Shown piece by piece: positions 1 to 8,036 of a stretch of 64,000 bases of DNA (position 1 is the stretch's first letter; each line of letters begins with the position of its first letter). Both the position numbers and the translations under genes were made by a program. Location of the stretch: positions 1-64,000 of the forward strand of contig JAFWVQ010000034.1 of the NCBI GenBank assembly GCA_017523925.1, read 5' to 3'. The DNA is from Clostridia bacterium. Lineage in GTDB: Bacteria; Bacillota; Clostridia; Christensenellales; CAG-138. The notes under the pieces are model-generated. The model was not told the origin of the DNA. It did not search any database and was given only the letters and a program-made list of their open reading frames with translations.

Positions 1-487
1 GAGCGGCGTTGCCTGCGCTGCGAACGAGCTGAGCGCCCTTGCCGGGGAGAAGCTCGATGCAGTGGATCATGGTGCCGACGGGGATGTTCCTGAGAGGAAG
101 CGCGTTGCCGACCTTGATATCGGCGGTCTCGCCGGAGACGATCGTTTCGTCTACCTTGAGGCCGTAGGGAGCGATGATGTAGCGCTTTTCGCCGTCCGCA
201 TAGTGCAGAAGAGCGATGTTCGCGGTGCGGTTGGGATCGTATTCGATCGTGGCGACCTTAGCGGGGATGTTGTCCTTATTGCGCTTGAAGTCGATGATGC
301 GGTACTGACGCTTTGCGCCGCCGCCGCGGTGACGAACGGTGATCCTGCCGTGATGGTTGCGGCCCGCCTTGCTGGTGAGGCTCTCCATCAGGGAGCGCTC
401 GGGGGTCTTGCAGGTGATCTCCTCGTAGGTGGAGACCGTCATGAAGCGCTGACCCGGAGTGATGGGCTTGATCTTTCTGATTGCCAT
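1..487 (-). CDS. rplB: 50S ribosomal protein L2 (N-terminal part, cut by window edge)
   Basis: This is the amino-terminal 162 codons of ribosomal protein L2, a primary 23S rRNA binding protein needed for subunit association and the peptidyl transferase centre. The reading begins [12 protein letters not shown] and contains the conserved [19 protein letters not shown]-type region (here [20 protein letters not shown]) and the RRIIDFKR-type stretch (YRIIDFKR). The CAT at 485-487 is preceded on the coding strand by an AGGAGG site. It is the last gene of the S10 operon visible here, 17 nt after rplW; the carboxyl end lies left of the window. Confidence 0.97.
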   Translation of the reverse strand, partial: MAIRKIKPITPGQRFMTVSTYEEITCKTPERSLMESLTSKAGRNHHGRITVRHRGGGAKRQYRIIDFKRNKDNIPAKVATIEYDPNRTANIALLHYADGEKRYIIAPYGLKVDETIVSGETADIKVGNALPLRNIPVGTMIHCIELLPGKGAQLVRSAGNAA

Positions 488-504
488 GGTGTGTCTCCTC
501 CTGC

Positions 505-798
505 TTACTGGATGTTGTCGAAGGCTTCGATGGTCTTGGAGTCCTTCGTAAGCGTGATGTACGCCTTCTTGGTGGAGGGGCGGCGGCCGGAGTGGAGGCC
601 CTGCCTCTTGAGCTTGCCGAGACGGTTGACGGTGTTGACTCTTTCAACCTTGACGCCTTCGAAGATGGTCTCGATGGCCTGCTTGATCTCGGTCTTGCCC
701 GCCTTCTTCGCAACGATGAAGACGTAGGTCTTCTCGGCGATGGCTTCATAGCTCTTCTCGGTGAGAACGGGCTTGATGATGATGTCGTAAGCGTTCAT
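505..798 (-). CDS. rplW: 50S ribosomal protein L23
   Basis: A 97-residue protein of normal L23 length. It shows the family start ([16 protein letters not shown]), the central [18 protein letters not shown] region and the terminal KKAYITL segment. L23 sits at the exit tunnel and is the docking point for trigger factor and SRP. Its start codon overlaps the rplD stop by one base (TAATG at 796-800), which implies translational coupling. Order rpsJ-rplC-rplD-rplW-rplB is the standard S10 order. Confidence 0.97.
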   Translation of the reverse strand: MNAYDIIIKPVLTEKSYEAIAEKTYVFIVAKKAGKTEIKQAIETIFEGVKVERVNTVNRLGKLKRQGLHSGRRPSTKKAYITLTKDSKTIEAFDNIQ

Positions 799-1418
799 TA
801 TGCGTATACCTCCTCGACCTTTTCAACTGCGTCGCGGGTGGCGATGACCGCATCGTACTTGAGCACTTCGTAGGTGTTCAGGGTGCCGACGGTGGTGGTC
901 TGAATGCCGGGGATATTATTGGAAGCGCGAAGCACGGTCTCGTCCACAGCGGGAGTGATGATGAGCGCGCTGCTGATCTTGAGGCTCTCGAGAACCTTGA
1001 CCATTTCCTTGGTCTTGGGAGCGCTCAGCTTGAGGGAGTCGAGAACGATGAACTTCTCGGAAGCGACCTTCGCGGAGAGGGCGGACTTGAGAGCAACCCT
1101 CTTGAGCTTCTTGTTGAGGCTCAGGCGATAATCGCGGGGCTTGGGAGCGAACACAACGCCGCCGTGAGTCCACTGCGGGGAGCGGGTGGAACCCTGACGG
1201 GCGCGGCCGGTGCCCTTCTGCCTCCAGGGCTTCTTGCCGCCGCCGGAAACTTCCGCGCGGGTTTTGGCGCTCTGAGTGCCCTGGCGCTGATTTGCGAGGT
1301 ACGCGGTAACGTATGCGTGCATCGCGGGAACGTTGACTTCCTGACCGAAGATGGTCTCGGAAAGCTCCATGGTGCCGACCTTGCTGCCGGACATATTGTA
1401 AATAGCTACGTTAGGCAT
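798..1418 (-). CDS. rplD: 50S ribosomal protein L4
   Basis: A 206-residue protein with the L4 hallmarks: the LSETIFGQEVN opening, the extended loop RQGTQSAKTRAEVSGGGKKPWRQKGTGRARQGS (internal-loop residues lining the exit tunnel), and WTHGGVVFAPKPRDY. In some bacteria L4 also represses its own operon by binding the S10 leader, which matters here because rpsJ has a long structured leader. It lies 12 nt downstream of rplC and shares one base with rplW. The start ATG at 1416-1418 is preceded by an AAGGAGGAT site. Confidence 0.97.
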   Translation of the reverse strand: MPNVAIYNMSGSKVGTMELSETIFGQEVNVPAMHAYVTAYLANQRQGTQSAKTRAEVSGGGKKPWRQKGTGRARQGSTRSPQWTHGGVVFAPKPRDYRLSLNKKLKRVALKSALSAKVASEKFIVLDSLKLSAPKTKEMVKVLESLKISSALIITPAVDETVLRASNNIPGIQTTTVGTLNTYEVLKYDAVIATRDAVEKVEEVYA

Positions 1419-1430
1419 GGTTGATCCTCC

Positions 1431-2057
1431 TTACTTAACAGTGCTGCGGACGAGCACGAGGCCGCCCTTGGCTCCGGGGATCGCGCCCTTGATGAGCAGC
1501 AGGTTGCGCTCTGCGTCGGCACGGACGATCTCGAGGTTCTGAACCGTTACACGCTCATGGCCCATGTGGCCGGGGAGGTGCTTGGTCTTGAAAACTTCGC
1601 CGGGATAGGTGCAGGCGCCCATGGAGCCCGCAACGCGGTAGGAATGCGAACCGTGGGTTTTGCGGCCCCTGGCCTGATTCCAGCGCTTGATCGCGCCCGC
1701 GAAGCCCTTACCCTTGCTGGTGCCGGTCACGTCTACGTGATCGCCCTTAGCGAAGGTGTCCGCCTTGATAACGGTGCCAACGGTGTAGCTTGCAGCATTG
1801 TCAAGCTTGAATTCCTTGACGTAACGGTGGGCTTCAACGCCCGCCTTCTTGAGATGACCGAGCTGAGGCTTGGTGATGAGCTTTTCGCGAACGGGCGCGA
1901 ACGCCATCTGAACCGCTTCATAGCCGTCGTGCTCAACGGTCTTAACCTGAGTAACGGGGCAGGGACCTGCCAGAACCACCGTTACGGGAGTCATCGTGCC
2001 GTCCTCATTGAAAACCTGAGTCATGCCGATCTTCTTGCCCAGAATTGCCTGTTTCAT
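1431..2057 (-). CDS. rplC: 50S ribosomal protein L3
   Basis: A 208-residue L3 beginning [16 protein letters not shown], the invariant family start, with the conserved [15 protein letters not shown] and [14 protein letters not shown] blocks. The open frame extends 14 codons upstream, but the ATG at 2055-2057 matches the family start and has a GGAGGTAGAGAC site just before it, so I chose it. L3 nucleates 23S rRNA folding near the peptidyl transferase centre. It follows rpsJ by 16 nt in the same transcription unit. Confidence 0.97.
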   Translation of the reverse strand: MKQAILGKKIGMTQVFNEDGTMTPVTVVLAGPCPVTQVKTVEHDGYEAVQMAFAPVREKLITKPQLGHLKKAGVEAHRYVKEFKLDNAASYTVGTVIKADTFAKGDHVDVTGTSKGKGFAGAIKRWNQARGRKTHGSHSYRVAGSMGACTYPGEVFKTKHLPGHMGHERVTVQNLEIVRADAERNLLLIKGAIPGAKGGLVLVRSTVK

Positions 2058-2073
2058 GTCTCTACCTCCGAAA

Positions 2074-2382
2074 TCACAGCTTGATCTCGATATCGACACC
2101 GGCGGGCAGATCGAGCTTCATCAGCGCGTCAACGGTCTTTGCCGAGGGCTGGAGAATATCGATAAGGCGCTTATGGGTGCGCATCTCAAACTGTTCTCTT
2201 GAATCCTTGTACTTGTGGGGTGCGCGAAGGATGGTTACGATCTCCTTCTCCGTCGGAAGCGGGATGGGGCCGGAAACTCTTGCGCCGGTCCTGCGTGCTG
2301 TTTCGACGATCTTCTCTGCGCTCTGGTCGATGAGGTTGTGCTCATAGGCCTTGAGCTTGATCCTGATACGAGTGTTTGCCAT
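2074..2382 (-). CDS. rpsJ: 30S ribosomal protein S10
   Basis: A 102-residue S10 with the typical start [19 protein letters not shown] and the [39 protein letters not shown] core. S10 is a small-subunit head protein and also NusE, a partner of NusB in antitermination. It is the first gene of the operon, with an AAAGGAG site 6-7 nt before the ATG. The leader between promoter and start is unusually long (described separately). Confidence 0.97.
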   Translation of the reverse strand: MANTRIRIKLKAYEHNLIDQSAEKIVETARRTGARVSGPIPLPTEKEIVTILRAPHKYKDSREQFEMRTHKRLIDILQPSAKTVDALMKLDLPAGVDIEIKL

Positions 2383-2724
2383 TTTTTTGCTCCTTTAAAA
2401 TATTTCGTGCGGTTATCGCCGCACACGAGCTTGAGCAGTACACCCATCCGCGCGTTTTCAACCTAAAAACGAACGGCGGAGCTCCTGCTCCACCTTGACT
2501 GCGCCGCAATTTCGGCGGAGTAACTTTGCCGAATCTGCGTTATCAAGGGCGCTCGGTCGAGCCGAGCTTCTCCTGCGTGAATTACCCGGATTGGCGACCG
2601 GCAACCTCTCGCAGGGAGATGAGCCGGGGCTGATAAGACCCCGTTCAGAGGTTCGCGGCATTTGTCAGCATGACGGGCGGAGATTAAGCCTGCGCAAGGC
2701 ATAATACGCCCCTAAAGCGCGAAC
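2383..2724 (-). promoter_or_regulatory. Long structured 5' leader of the S10 operon
   Basis: About 340 nt separate the predicted transcription start (near 2724) from rpsJ. Reading the minus strand, several strong hairpins are visible: GGTGGAGC/GCTCCGCC with an AGGA loop (about 2469-2488), CGCCG/CGGCG around 2500-2516, CTCGG/CCGAG near 2550-2565, and GCCTTGCGCAGGC near 2690-2702. No T-box motif and no convincing protein-coding frame is present. A ribosomal-protein autoregulatory leader is the likely role by analogy with S10 leaders elsewhere; the ligand is not visible from sequence. Confidence 0.6.
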
Positions 2725-2730
2725 GCTCCT

Positions 2731-2759
2731 ATTATAAAGCAGCCGCAGCGCCGTGTCAA
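2731..2759 (-). promoter_or_regulatory. S10 operon promoter (sigma-A type)
   Basis: On the minus strand the -35 TTGACA (2754-2759) and -10 TATAAT (2731-2736) are both perfect and separated by exactly 17 bp. This fits a very strong housekeeping promoter for ribosomal protein genes. Confidence 0.9.
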
Positions 2760-2809
2760 GCAAATTTCTCAATGTTTTCAAATATATTTCGCGTTTTCGC
2801 GCATTTCGC

Positions 2810-2838
2810 TTGTAATTTATATTATTTTCGTGTATAAT
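2810..2838 (+). promoter_or_regulatory. Promoter of the AT-rich alarmone-synthetase island
   Basis: TTGTAA (2810-2815), a 17 bp spacer and TATAAT (2833-2838) face right, divergent from the S10 promoter. An inverted repeat CATACA-CTTGT-TGTATG (2876-2892) lies about 40 nt downstream in the leader and could be an operator or RNA hairpin; that role is inferred. Confidence 0.7.
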
Positions 2839-2928
2839 AACTGAGTTGACCTTGGCAAGATTGCTGAGGATAGTCCATACACTTGTTGTATGAGAATACA
2901 GAAGTACGAAAGGAAGGGAATATAGTAA

Positions 2929-3126
2929 TTGAAAAGAATCAATGAGTCAAAAGCAGCAGAAGCCTTTGTTGAAAAATTGAAGGCGGGGGTATATCCTATA
3001 GAACGGGCAAAGAATACTGGTGTGGATTACTGTGCAGAGAAGGAAGCGCGAGATACTGCGGCGGTGCGTGAATTCACAAAAAGCAAGCTATTTGCAACAT
3101 TAAACAACATTAAAAATGAATCGTGA
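2929..3126 (+). CDS. Small unknown protein, first gene of AT-rich island
   Basis: A 65-residue frame starting at TTG (2929) about 10-12 nt after an AGGAAGGG site. It is charged and helical in character (many K, E, A) with a single cysteine and no recognisable domain. It is followed 13 nt later by the next frame, and base composition is clearly more AT-rich than the flanking chromosome, so the three genes look acquired together. Possible roles as an antitoxin or regulator of the downstream RelA/SpoT protein are inference only. Confidence 0.6.
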   Translation: MKRINESKAAEAFVEKLKAGVYPIERAKNTGVDYCAEKEARDTAAVREFTKSKLFATLNNIKNES

Positions 3127-3139
3127 TGGGGGAACTAAA

Positions 3140-3655
3140 ATGGATTCAAAAGAAAATGCGCATATAGTATACCTTTTGAGTAAGTATAACTTTAAGACGA
3201 GGTTCGAAAGTCTACTTATTCAAATGCAGGATCTATTGGATGCATTAGGGATTTTGGATAAAGTAACAATTAATACCGATTTACTTGGACAAGCGGTACT
3301 GAACTATTTTGAGGATATTGATCGTCTAAAAAGTTTTGGTGGTATTGACCGCACAAATGAAGATAAAATTTATGGCTATGAGGCTTTTTGGCTTCTAAGG
3401 GACAAGCCTATTCAATTTCTGAGTAATGATATTCCATATGAGCATCTTTATATCAACGAAAGAGTTGTTACTCTTATTCTCATTGCTAAGGTCTTGAAAG
3501 AAGCAAACATTCATCCAGATAGCGGAAATGATCGGTTATTGCCGTTCATTAAGCTTGTTTACTATAATTTTAAGTATAGAGTCTATACCCCGCAGTCAAT
3601 AGAACTCATGATTACTGCTTTTTTTTGCGCATGTAGGTTTAATCACAGCAATTAA
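3140..3655 (+). CDS. Unknown protein preceding a RelA/SpoT-domain gene
   Basis: A 171-residue protein with no signal peptide or membrane segment. I chose the ATG at 3140 because GGGGGA lies 7 nt upstream; an in-frame ATG at 3116 has no such site. It looks predominantly helical (for example RFESLLIQMQDLLDALG and the ERVVTLILIAKVLKEA segment). I do not recognise a family. It sits between the small first gene and the RelA/SpoT gene, all on one strand with short gaps, so a functional link such as antitoxin or partner is plausible but unproven. Confidence 0.75.
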   Translation: MDSKENAHIVYLLSKYNFKTRFESLLIQMQDLLDALGILDKVTINTDLLGQAVLNYFEDIDRLKSFGGIDRTNEDKIYGYEAFWLLRDKPIQFLSNDIPYEHLYINERVVTLILIAKVLKEANIHPDSGNDRLLPFIKLVYYNFKYRVYTPQSIELMITAFFCACRFNHSN

Positions 3656-3709
3656 AAATCTAATGGCTGATCGTGGTACTCGATAACTAATTTGTTTCGG
3701 AGGGATCTG

Positions 3710-4594
3710 ATGGATAATGTTGAAATGACATTTGAAGAAATTAAAGCAAATCAGGGTGATTTTCTGAGGAAGTACGCGGTTTTTGACCTTTTTGAGTCTT
3801 GTGGAATAAAATGGAACGATTTGATTGAAATTGGTGACGACTACGAGCAAAAATGCTATGGTGAAGGTCGCGAGAATAAGCAGTATCGAGGCGAGTATTT
3901 TGATATTATTCAGCGACATATAACGAAAATTGCATCGTTTGATAATGTGCATTCTTATCGTTTTAGGATTAAAAAAACAGCGAGTCTATTAGCTAAAATA
4001 ATTCGTAAAGCTGCTGAACGCCAGGAGTGCTATGACGCAAACAACTATTACAAAAAAATAACAGATTTATTAGGCTTGAGGATTCTATATGTTTTTAAAG
4101 ATGACTATTTGTCTGTGCATGAGCAAATTATGTCTGAGTATTCTAGCCAACTATCGGAGAATATTGTTATAAAACTGAAAAAAGGCGATGATAAGGAAAT
4201 GTACAGTCAGCTGGTAAATAAGCACAGCAATGTTAGTGTGGATGAGAACAAAATGTATCGTTCTATTCATTATACGATCTATGCCGATAAAAATAATATT
4301 GATAAGAATCCGAAAGTGGAAATTCAAACTCGAACAATTTTTGAAGAAGGTTGGAGCGAGATTAACCATAAACTTATTTACAAACGTGGCGTTTTAGATC
4401 ATGAGATCAATAGGATTTCCGATGTTCTTAGTTCAATGGTCGGTGCATGTGATACGATTGGCTCATTAATGCTGAAAATTAATGACTTAGAAAAATCACA
4501 TGGCGAGCGCGTTAGTACTACTGGTGATAATACAGTAACTGAAAATGATGATAATGTTGTAAAATTATTACGCGATTTTCTGTTAAGCCCATGA
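3710..4594 (+). CDS. RelA/SpoT-domain (p)ppGpp synthetase-like protein
   Basis: A 294-residue cytosolic protein carrying an alarmone synthetase domain without the HD hydrolase or the TGS/ACT regulatory domains of long RelA/SpoT proteins. Visible family signatures: YRFRIKK (83-89, substrate-binding basic helix), DLLGLRI (119-125), YRSIHY (183-188), and VEIQTRTIFEEGWSEINHK (203-221) including the catalytic-type Glu204 and His220. These residues suggest an active pyrophosphokinase transferring pyrophosphate from ATP to GTP/GDP, or a toxic variant (toxSAS) using other acceptors. The ATG at 3710 follows GGAGGG by 5 nt; the earlier TTG start is less likely. The AT-rich island location supports horizontal acquisition. 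Confidence 0.88.
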   Translation: MDNVEMTFEEIKANQGDFLRKYAVFDLFESCGIKWNDLIEIGDDYEQKCYGEGRENKQYRGEYFDIIQRHITKIASFDNVHSYRFRIKKTASLLAKIIRKAAERQECYDANNYYKKITDLLGLRILYVFKDDYLSVHEQIMSEYSSQLSENIVIKLKKGDDKEMYSQLVNKHSNVSVDENKMYRSIHYTIYADKNNIDKNPKVEIQTRTIFEEGWSEINHKLIYKRGVLDHEINRISDVLSSMVGACDTIGSLMLKINDLEKSHGERVSTTGDNTVTENDDNVVKLLRDFLLSP

Positions 4595-4993
4595 ATTGAA
4601 TCTCCGTTTGGTGGCTGTCCCATAGGTTGATAACAAACGAGACCGCTCGACGAACTAAAATCAAAATGAGGTCGATCATGGGCGTAAGCCCAGTCTCTCA
4701 AAACACCTCTCTCCCACTTCCCACCGTTTCAGCCAACGAGGTCGTGATTGCACAGCTTTTGCTCTTCTTGCCGCTAAAACCGTGCCGTCCATCGCCTTGA
4801 AAAGCGGAAGTGGACTTACCACCGGCTTACCTATGTGCTGAGCTTTTCCACTTACCGATGTGCTGAACCGCACCTTTCAACCTCAACTATTCACTATTCG
4901 CCATTCACTCTTCATTATTCAATCAACCGCTCCCCTTCCCCATCCGTTATATATATGTAAACCAACCCCACACCACACCGATAGGAGTTTATT
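4595..4993. other. Intergenic stretch with degraded sequence and repeat tail
   Basis: No convincing gene here. A minus-strand frame at 4676-4873 lacks a ribosome binding site and has no family signature, so I do not call it. At about 4875-4922 lies an ACTATTC-type tail (CTCAACTATTCACTATTC...) belonging to the dispersed repeat seen elsewhere in the window, here without its hairpin. The GC content returns to the chromosomal level, marking the right edge of the AT-rich island. Confidence 0.5.
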
Positions 4994-5641
4994 ATGATCT
5001 TAACCAAAGGCGAGGCGCTGCGGCGCGGTATACTTATCCTATTCTTGGCGATAGTGCTGATCGGCATTGTCTTCGGCATAGGCTTCGGCACGTATATGTG
5101 CGTTATGAATTCCTGCTACAAGCATTCGACTCCGTTTGAAGATTTTGAATCCTACGACGAAGTCAAAAGCGTGTTCTCGCGCAACAAGAAAGTGCTTTTC
5201 CCCGATTTCTCCGCGCTCGAGCTCGACGAAAGCACTACGGATTATGAGGTCACCTACGCATCGTACTTTCGCAGAAAGCCCCTTCGTTACGTCGTGATCG
5301 GAAACAGCACGATCGCCGGCGAAACCATTCGATTTATCTTGAGCTGCGAGACTCCCGAGTACGAAAAAACTTGGGGCACCCGGCTTTCACGTGCCCAATA
5401 CGATCAGGACAGAGTTTACAACTACCACGAGCTGCAGCTTGACACAAAGTCCTACAGCGAGGATGTTTTTTTCCGTGTCGATGGATATCTCTATGGCCTT
5501 GAAGCGCAGTACCTCCACGCTCCTGCCGATTCGGGCAAACCACCGATCGACAATAATGCGCTCATCGCGCTCAAGGACGAGGTTCACGAGATCATGCTCG
5601 ATTACATGAACGCCCTCTTCGAGGAGGTCAAGGCAAAGTGA
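4994..5641 (+). CDS. Unknown membrane-anchored protein
   Basis: A 215-residue protein with a basic N-terminus and one strong hydrophobic segment (residues about 13-35) followed by an extracytoplasmic domain. The ATG follows ATAGGAG by 8 nt. The remainder is soluble and acidic, without a motif I recognise; two cysteines close to the membrane (MCVMNSCY) stand out. It is followed by a similarly built gene (5737-6420), suggesting a pair of related function, but sequence similarity between them is not evident by eye. Confidence 0.8.
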   Translation: MILTKGEALRRGILILFLAIVLIGIVFGIGFGTYMCVMNSCYKHSTPFEDFESYDEVKSVFSRNKKVLFPDFSALELDESTTDYEVTYASYFRRKPLRYVVIGNSTIAGETIRFILSCETPEYEKTWGTRLSRAQYDQDRVYNYHELQLDTKSYSEDVFFRVDGYLYGLEAQYLHAPADSGKPPIDNNALIALKDEVHEIMLDYMNALFEEVKAK

Positions 5642-5736
5642 TGCCGCTTTGCGGAGATCTTTAGCCAAAGAAACAGAGCAATTACTTTGATGCTTCGGCA
5701 GCGCCAATGTGCAGAGCCCGTCATAAGGAGGTTTTA

Positions 5737-6420
5737 ATGAGCAAGAGGATCCGATCCGGAAAAAGCCCTATCAAAAAGCTCCTGATAGGCGTTCTTGTTC
5801 TTCTCAGCGCAGCCGTTCTGTTTTTTGGGATCGGGTTGCTCACGCTGCCGCGCTTAGATCCAAACCGCACCTATAAAGGCCGCGAGTATTGTTTTATCGG
5901 CGGGAGATACGGGACCTCGCTCGACCATCTTGCGGCGAAGACCGATAAAGCGGTCGCAAGATTCAGCGACGCCGTTATCTATACGCTAAAGGATGATCCG
6001 GACGAATTCTATCTCAGTCCGAGACTCTTCTTGGCGCATCTGCCATACAATGCGCTGGGGCGGCGGGATATGATGCAGCTGCCATCGGAAGAAAACGTGG
6101 ATCATATCGAAGTCGGAGTATCAAACGGGGAGGATATTGCTTGGAGCACGCCTGATCCCTCCGTGCAGCACGCTTTGCTCGAGGCATACGGTAAAAGCAC
6201 GATCCGGCCCGAAGAATATGAAGGCTTAAACTTGGAGGCGGTAAAGGAGCGCTGGCGGAAAGAGGACGGGTGTGAAGTGCTTGAAGTCAGGCTATGGTTC
6301 AAAAAGCCGAATACGCTGTACTATGAACTATTGGTCATCAAGCGCGGCAGTGAATACTTCCTGCTTCTTGAGGACGGTTCGACCTTGATCGAGCTTGACG
6401 GCGATTTGATGAAGCAATAA
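5737..6420 (+). CDS. Unknown membrane-anchored protein
   Basis: A 227-residue protein with a positively charged N-terminus (MSKRIRSGKSPIKK) and one membrane segment (about residues 15-37), then a soluble extracytoplasmic region. The start at 5737 is fixed by AAGGAGG 5 nt upstream; the open frame extends 10 codons further with no better site. No family is recognised. It lies 95 nt after the previous membrane-anchored unknown gene and precedes a separately promoted peptidase. Confidence 0.8.
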   Translation: MSKRIRSGKSPIKKLLIGVLVLLSAAVLFFGIGLLTLPRLDPNRTYKGREYCFIGGRYGTSLDHLAAKTDKAVARFSDAVIYTLKDDPDEFYLSPRLFLAHLPYNALGRRDMMQLPSEENVDHIEVGVSNGEDIAWSTPDPSVQHALLEAYGKSTIRPEEYEGLNLEAVKERWRKEDGCEVLEVRLWFKKPNTLYYELLVIKRGSEYFLLLEDGSTLIELDGDLMKQ

Positions 6421-6562
6421 AGACTGCATAACCAAACGGGGTGCAGTTCAGAGCCGCGCTCCTTTTCTTTTTTTCGCGAATTTGGTATAATACAGCTGAA
6501 AACGGAAAGCTTTTTCCGAACGTTTACCGATATTTACCGAAACAAAACAAGGGGGAAGCAAA

Positions 6563-7630
6563 ATGAACAAGAAGCTTTTATACGATTTTCTGGACACCGT
6601 TTCCGTCAGCGGCTGCGAGGAGGCCAATCAGCGCATCGCGCTCGACTACGCCAAGGATTTCGCCGAAAAGCAGCTTACGGATGCAGTTGGCAACGCCGTT
6701 TCGATAGTCAATCCGCAGTCGGACTGCCGCGTTCTTCTCTGTGGGCATATCGACGAGATCGGTTTCCGCGTTACCCATATCACGGGCGACGGGCTGATCC
6801 GCGTTCAGCGTGCGGGCGGCGTTAAGGCGGGGCTGTACGTCGGTTCGCCTATGCAGATAATCCATGAACGCACGGAAAACGGTCAGGTCATCCGCGAAAA
6901 GGTTGCGGGCGTTGGCATTATCACCGAGAGCCTGCTTAAAAAGGACAAGGTGGATGCTTCCGACCTTATGATCGACATCGGCGCGAACACCCGCGAGGAG
7001 GCCGAGGCGGTGGTTTCCATCGGCGATCCCGTTTGTGCGGACTGCGGCAGGCGCGAGCTTCTGAACGGCCGCATCTCTTCAAGGGCTTTGGACGATAAGA
7101 CCGGCGCGTTCGTTATCCTCGAGGCGGCGAGAAGATCCGCCGAAAAGGGCGCAAAATGCGGCATCTACGCCAATACGAGCGTTGGCGAGGAAACCTCGGG
7201 GCGCGGCGCATTTTTTGCGGGAAGCAATATCGAGCCGACCTGCGCAATAATCGTGGACGTTACCTGGGCGAGCGACAGTCCCGAGCGCGGCGCGGAGGAT
7301 TCGGGCGATATAAAGCTCGGCGGCGGCCCCGTGCTCTGCCGCAGCGGCATGGTCAATAAGAATATGAACGCGCTTTTGGAGCAGGTCGCTAAGGAAAAGG
7401 GCATCTCTCTTCAGTACGAGGTCGCGGGCGCGCGCACCTATACGGACGGCGACACCGTGCTCGAGACAGGGAGGGGCGTGCCGATAGCGCTTGTGAGCAT
7501 ACCGCTTCGCTATATGCATTCCTCGGTGGAGATCGCCGATTGGCACGACCTTGAGGGCTGCATCGAGCTTATCGCGGAGTTTCTTATGAGGATCGACGCG
7601 GGGTTCGACTTCAGGCCGATCGCGCCGTGA
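6563..7630 (+). CDS. M42 family metallopeptidase (glutamyl aminopeptidase/TET-like)
   Basis: A 355-residue cytosolic aminopeptidase of the M42 family, which forms dodecameric two-metal enzymes that trim peptides. Seen motifs: GHIDEIGF (61-68, metal-binding His62 and Asp64), ALDDKTG (bridging Asp near 178), SVGEETSGRGA (catalytic and metal Glu pair near 212), DVTWASDSP, and RYMHSSVE near the C-terminus with the last metal His. Length is normal for M42. The ATG follows GGGGGA; a TATAAT at 6486-6491 with a weak -35 may be its promoter. Substrate specificity cannot be judged. Confidence 0.93.
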   Translation: MNKKLLYDFLDTVSVSGCEEANQRIALDYAKDFAEKQLTDAVGNAVSIVNPQSDCRVLLCGHIDEIGFRVTHITGDGLIRVQRAGGVKAGLYVGSPMQIIHERTENGQVIREKVAGVGIITESLLKKDKVDASDLMIDIGANTREEAEAVVSIGDPVCADCGRRELLNGRISSRALDDKTGAFVILEAARRSAEKGAKCGIYANTSVGEETSGRGAFFAGSNIEPTCAIIVDVTWASDSPERGAEDSGDIKLGGGPVLCRSGMVNKNMNALLEQVAKEKGISLQYEVAGARTYTDGDTVLETGRGVPIALVSIPLRYMHSSVEIADWHDLEGCIELIAEFLMRIDAGFDFRPIAP

Positions 7631-7711
7631 CGCAGCGGCGCCGGGATCGATCCCGGTTATGAAGGCGGCTCCGATTTGATAACGATAACAGTTTTATAAG
7701 CCTTTATTGTC

Positions 7712-7749
7712 TTGCCCCGGCGGCCCATGCCCCGGGGTAATTTGTTTGC
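7712..7749 (+). terminator. Probable terminator downstream of the M42 peptidase
   Basis: TTGCCCCGG (7712-7720) pairs with CCGGGGTAA (7732-7740) and is followed by TTTGTTTGC. The region 7750-7940 is pyrimidine-rich, contains a degraded ACTATTC-like stretch (about 7857-7920) and no gene. Confidence 0.55.
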
Positions 7750-7941
7750 ACCGGCCTGCACTCCTGTTTTTTACGCCCTCCCCTTCCCGCTGAGATCACT
7801 CTCTCATGCCCTCCGGGGTCATGCTCTGCTGCCCGCCGGGATCCCCACCGCAGCCATTCGCCGTTCACCTTCGTCAACTATTCAGTCCTCACTATCCACC
7901 CCTCATCATTCCCCATTTCCCGCCAAATTTCTCTCCCCTCG

Positions 7942-7970
7942 TTCGACCCTCATCCCGCATGAGCTATGCT
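7942..7970 (+). promoter_or_regulatory. Candidate spoIIG promoter with a Spo0A-box-like -35
   Basis: TTCGAC (7942-7947) and TATGCT (7965-7970) are 17 bp apart, 66 nt before spoIIGA. TTCGACC differs from the 0A box TTCGACA (TGTCGAA on the other strand) in one base. In known spore formers spoIIG is driven by sigma-A with Spo0A bound at the -35 region, so the overlap is suggestive; it is an inference from one short motif. Confidence 0.4.
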
Positions 7971-8036
7971 AACATATCCGCATAGGGAGTTCGGCGCGGC
8001 GGCGTGAACGCAAAACGACCGAAGGAGCGGTGACGG

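Noticed and set aside
2383-2724. T-box riboswitch in the S10 leader
   Set aside because: The GGGTGGNACCGCG T-box core is missing and the downstream genes are ribosomal.
4676-4873. 65-codon minus-strand frame next to the AT-rich island
   Set aside because: No ribosome binding site, no family features, and it lies in a region that looks degraded.
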